Positions 5,174 to 5,517 of a DNA stretch of 5,517 bases are shown here, one piece after another. A model generated the notes under the pieces. It searched no databases, was not told the origin of the DNA, and worked only from the letters and a program-made list of their open reading frames with translations. This stretch comes from Granulosicoccaceae bacterium (GTDB taxonomy: Bacteria; Pseudomonadota; Gammaproteobacteria; DAOVJZ01): NCBI GenBank assembly GCA_030632035.1, contig DAOVJZ010000120.1, positions 1 through 5,517 of the forward strand, in the 5' to 3' direction. Position numbers and translations under genes: made by a program. Position 1 is the stretch's first letter, and every line of letters starts with the position of its first letter.

Positions 5174-5517
5174 TGCCAGCAATCCGCTACTGTACCGGTA
5201 CCCGTTTCGCCTTTGGCATTTGTCTGGGTAATTGACAGGTTTGCGCATTGTGGATCACTTTGTGCGGCTGTTGGTGTGGCCGTAATCGTGAAGGTAGTCG
5301 CTGCCTGATTTGATAAAGCGAGATTATAAAAAATCGTGCCCTGTCCATTTGTAGGTACCGTACCTGAAAAGTTAGTGCCTGCAGCAGCACCGGTGTAACT
5401 GCCATTCTGTGTGTAATATCTTTCCATAGAATTTGCCGCTTCAATCAGGGCAGATTTTGCTTCTGCACGACGTGCTTTTCTAACACTGTCCTGATAGGCA
5501 GGATAGGCAATTGACGC
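5170..5517 (-). CDS. pilE: PilE-like type IV minor pilin, N-terminus beyond window
   Basis: The frame is open to the right edge, so 115 C-terminal residues are visible and perhaps 25 are missing, including the prepilin leader and most of the hydrophobic helix. The first residues, Ala-Ser-Ile-Ala-Tyr-Pro-Ala-Tyr-Gln, fit the end of the conserved pilin helix, followed by VRKARRAEAKSALIEAANSM and ERYYTQNGSYTG, typical of PilE proteins. Two cysteines at visible positions 91 and 113 would close the C-terminal disulfide loop; the family ending CW is present as Asp-Cys-Trp-His. Such pilins are cleaved by PilD and built into type IV pilus fibres, with PilE acting as a minor pilin in Pseudomonas. Its place beside and convergent to ispH is as I recall in P. 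aeruginosa, which favours pilE over a major pilin. The ATG at 5425-5427 is internal, not the start. TAA at 5172-5170 overlaps the ispH TAG. Confidence 0.88.
   Translation of the reverse strand, partial: ASIAYPAYQDSVRKARRAEAKSALIEAANSMERYYTQNGSYTGAAAGTNFSGTVPTNGQGTIFYNLALSNQAATTFTITATPTAAQSDPQCANLSITQTNAKGETGTGTVADCWH

Noticed and set aside
5192..5201. Palindrome GTACCGGTAC in the pilE 3' end as an ispH terminator
   Set aside because: It has no loop to form a hairpin and no T-run nearby, and simply encodes Gly/Thr repeats in the pilin.

Overview
The window looks like a moderate-GC gammaproteobacterial chromosome segment; the lines I counted by hand in ileS give about 44-52% G+C. Five housekeeping or pilus genes are recognisable by family motifs. 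Their order, ileS-lspA-fkpB-ispH on the + strand followed by a convergent pilE-type minor pilin, is the arrangement I recall from Pseudomonas aeruginosa (ileS-lspA-fkpB-ispH next to pilE). A genus cannot be assigned from the sequence alone.

Layout: (1) 1-2789 is ileS, isoleucyl-tRNA synthetase, cut at its 5' end by the window edge. (2) 2786-3250 is lspA, lipoprotein signal peptidase, overlapping ileS by an ATGA. (3) 3251-3759 is a foreign-looking insertion. It holds a small DUF559/Vsr-like predicted nuclease gene (3392-3748) between G/C-run hairpin repeats, with a third copy of the repeat directly after the lspA stop codon. (4) 3785-4228 is fkpB, an FKBP-type peptidyl-prolyl isomerase. (5) 4241-5173 is ispH, HMB-PP reductase. 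(6) 5170-5517, minus strand, is the 3' part of a pilE-like type IV pilin gene that runs off the right edge and overlaps the ispH stop by 4 bp.

The + strand genes look like one transcription unit: spacings are -4 and 12 bp, except where the cassette has entered between lspA and fkpB. They mix translation (IleS), lipoprotein maturation (LspA), protein folding (FkpB) and isoprenoid synthesis (IspH), a well-known operon without a single shared pathway.

The most interesting object is the cassette. The repeat next to the nuclease start provides its Shine-Dalgarno sequence and has a four-G-run quadruplex motif; the repeat at its end provides the last nine codons and the stop codon. The nuclease gene is clearly more AT-rich (about 32% G+C) than its neighbours. 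This suggests a compact selfish element made of a repeat family plus a nuclease, comparable in logic to REP/RAYT systems, but its mobility is inference. A second notable structure is a perfect 12-bp inverted repeat in the last codons of ispH, placed where a 3'-end hairpin for the convergent pilin transcript would be expected. No RNA genes, CRISPR arrays or gene-free stretches over 300 bases were seen.
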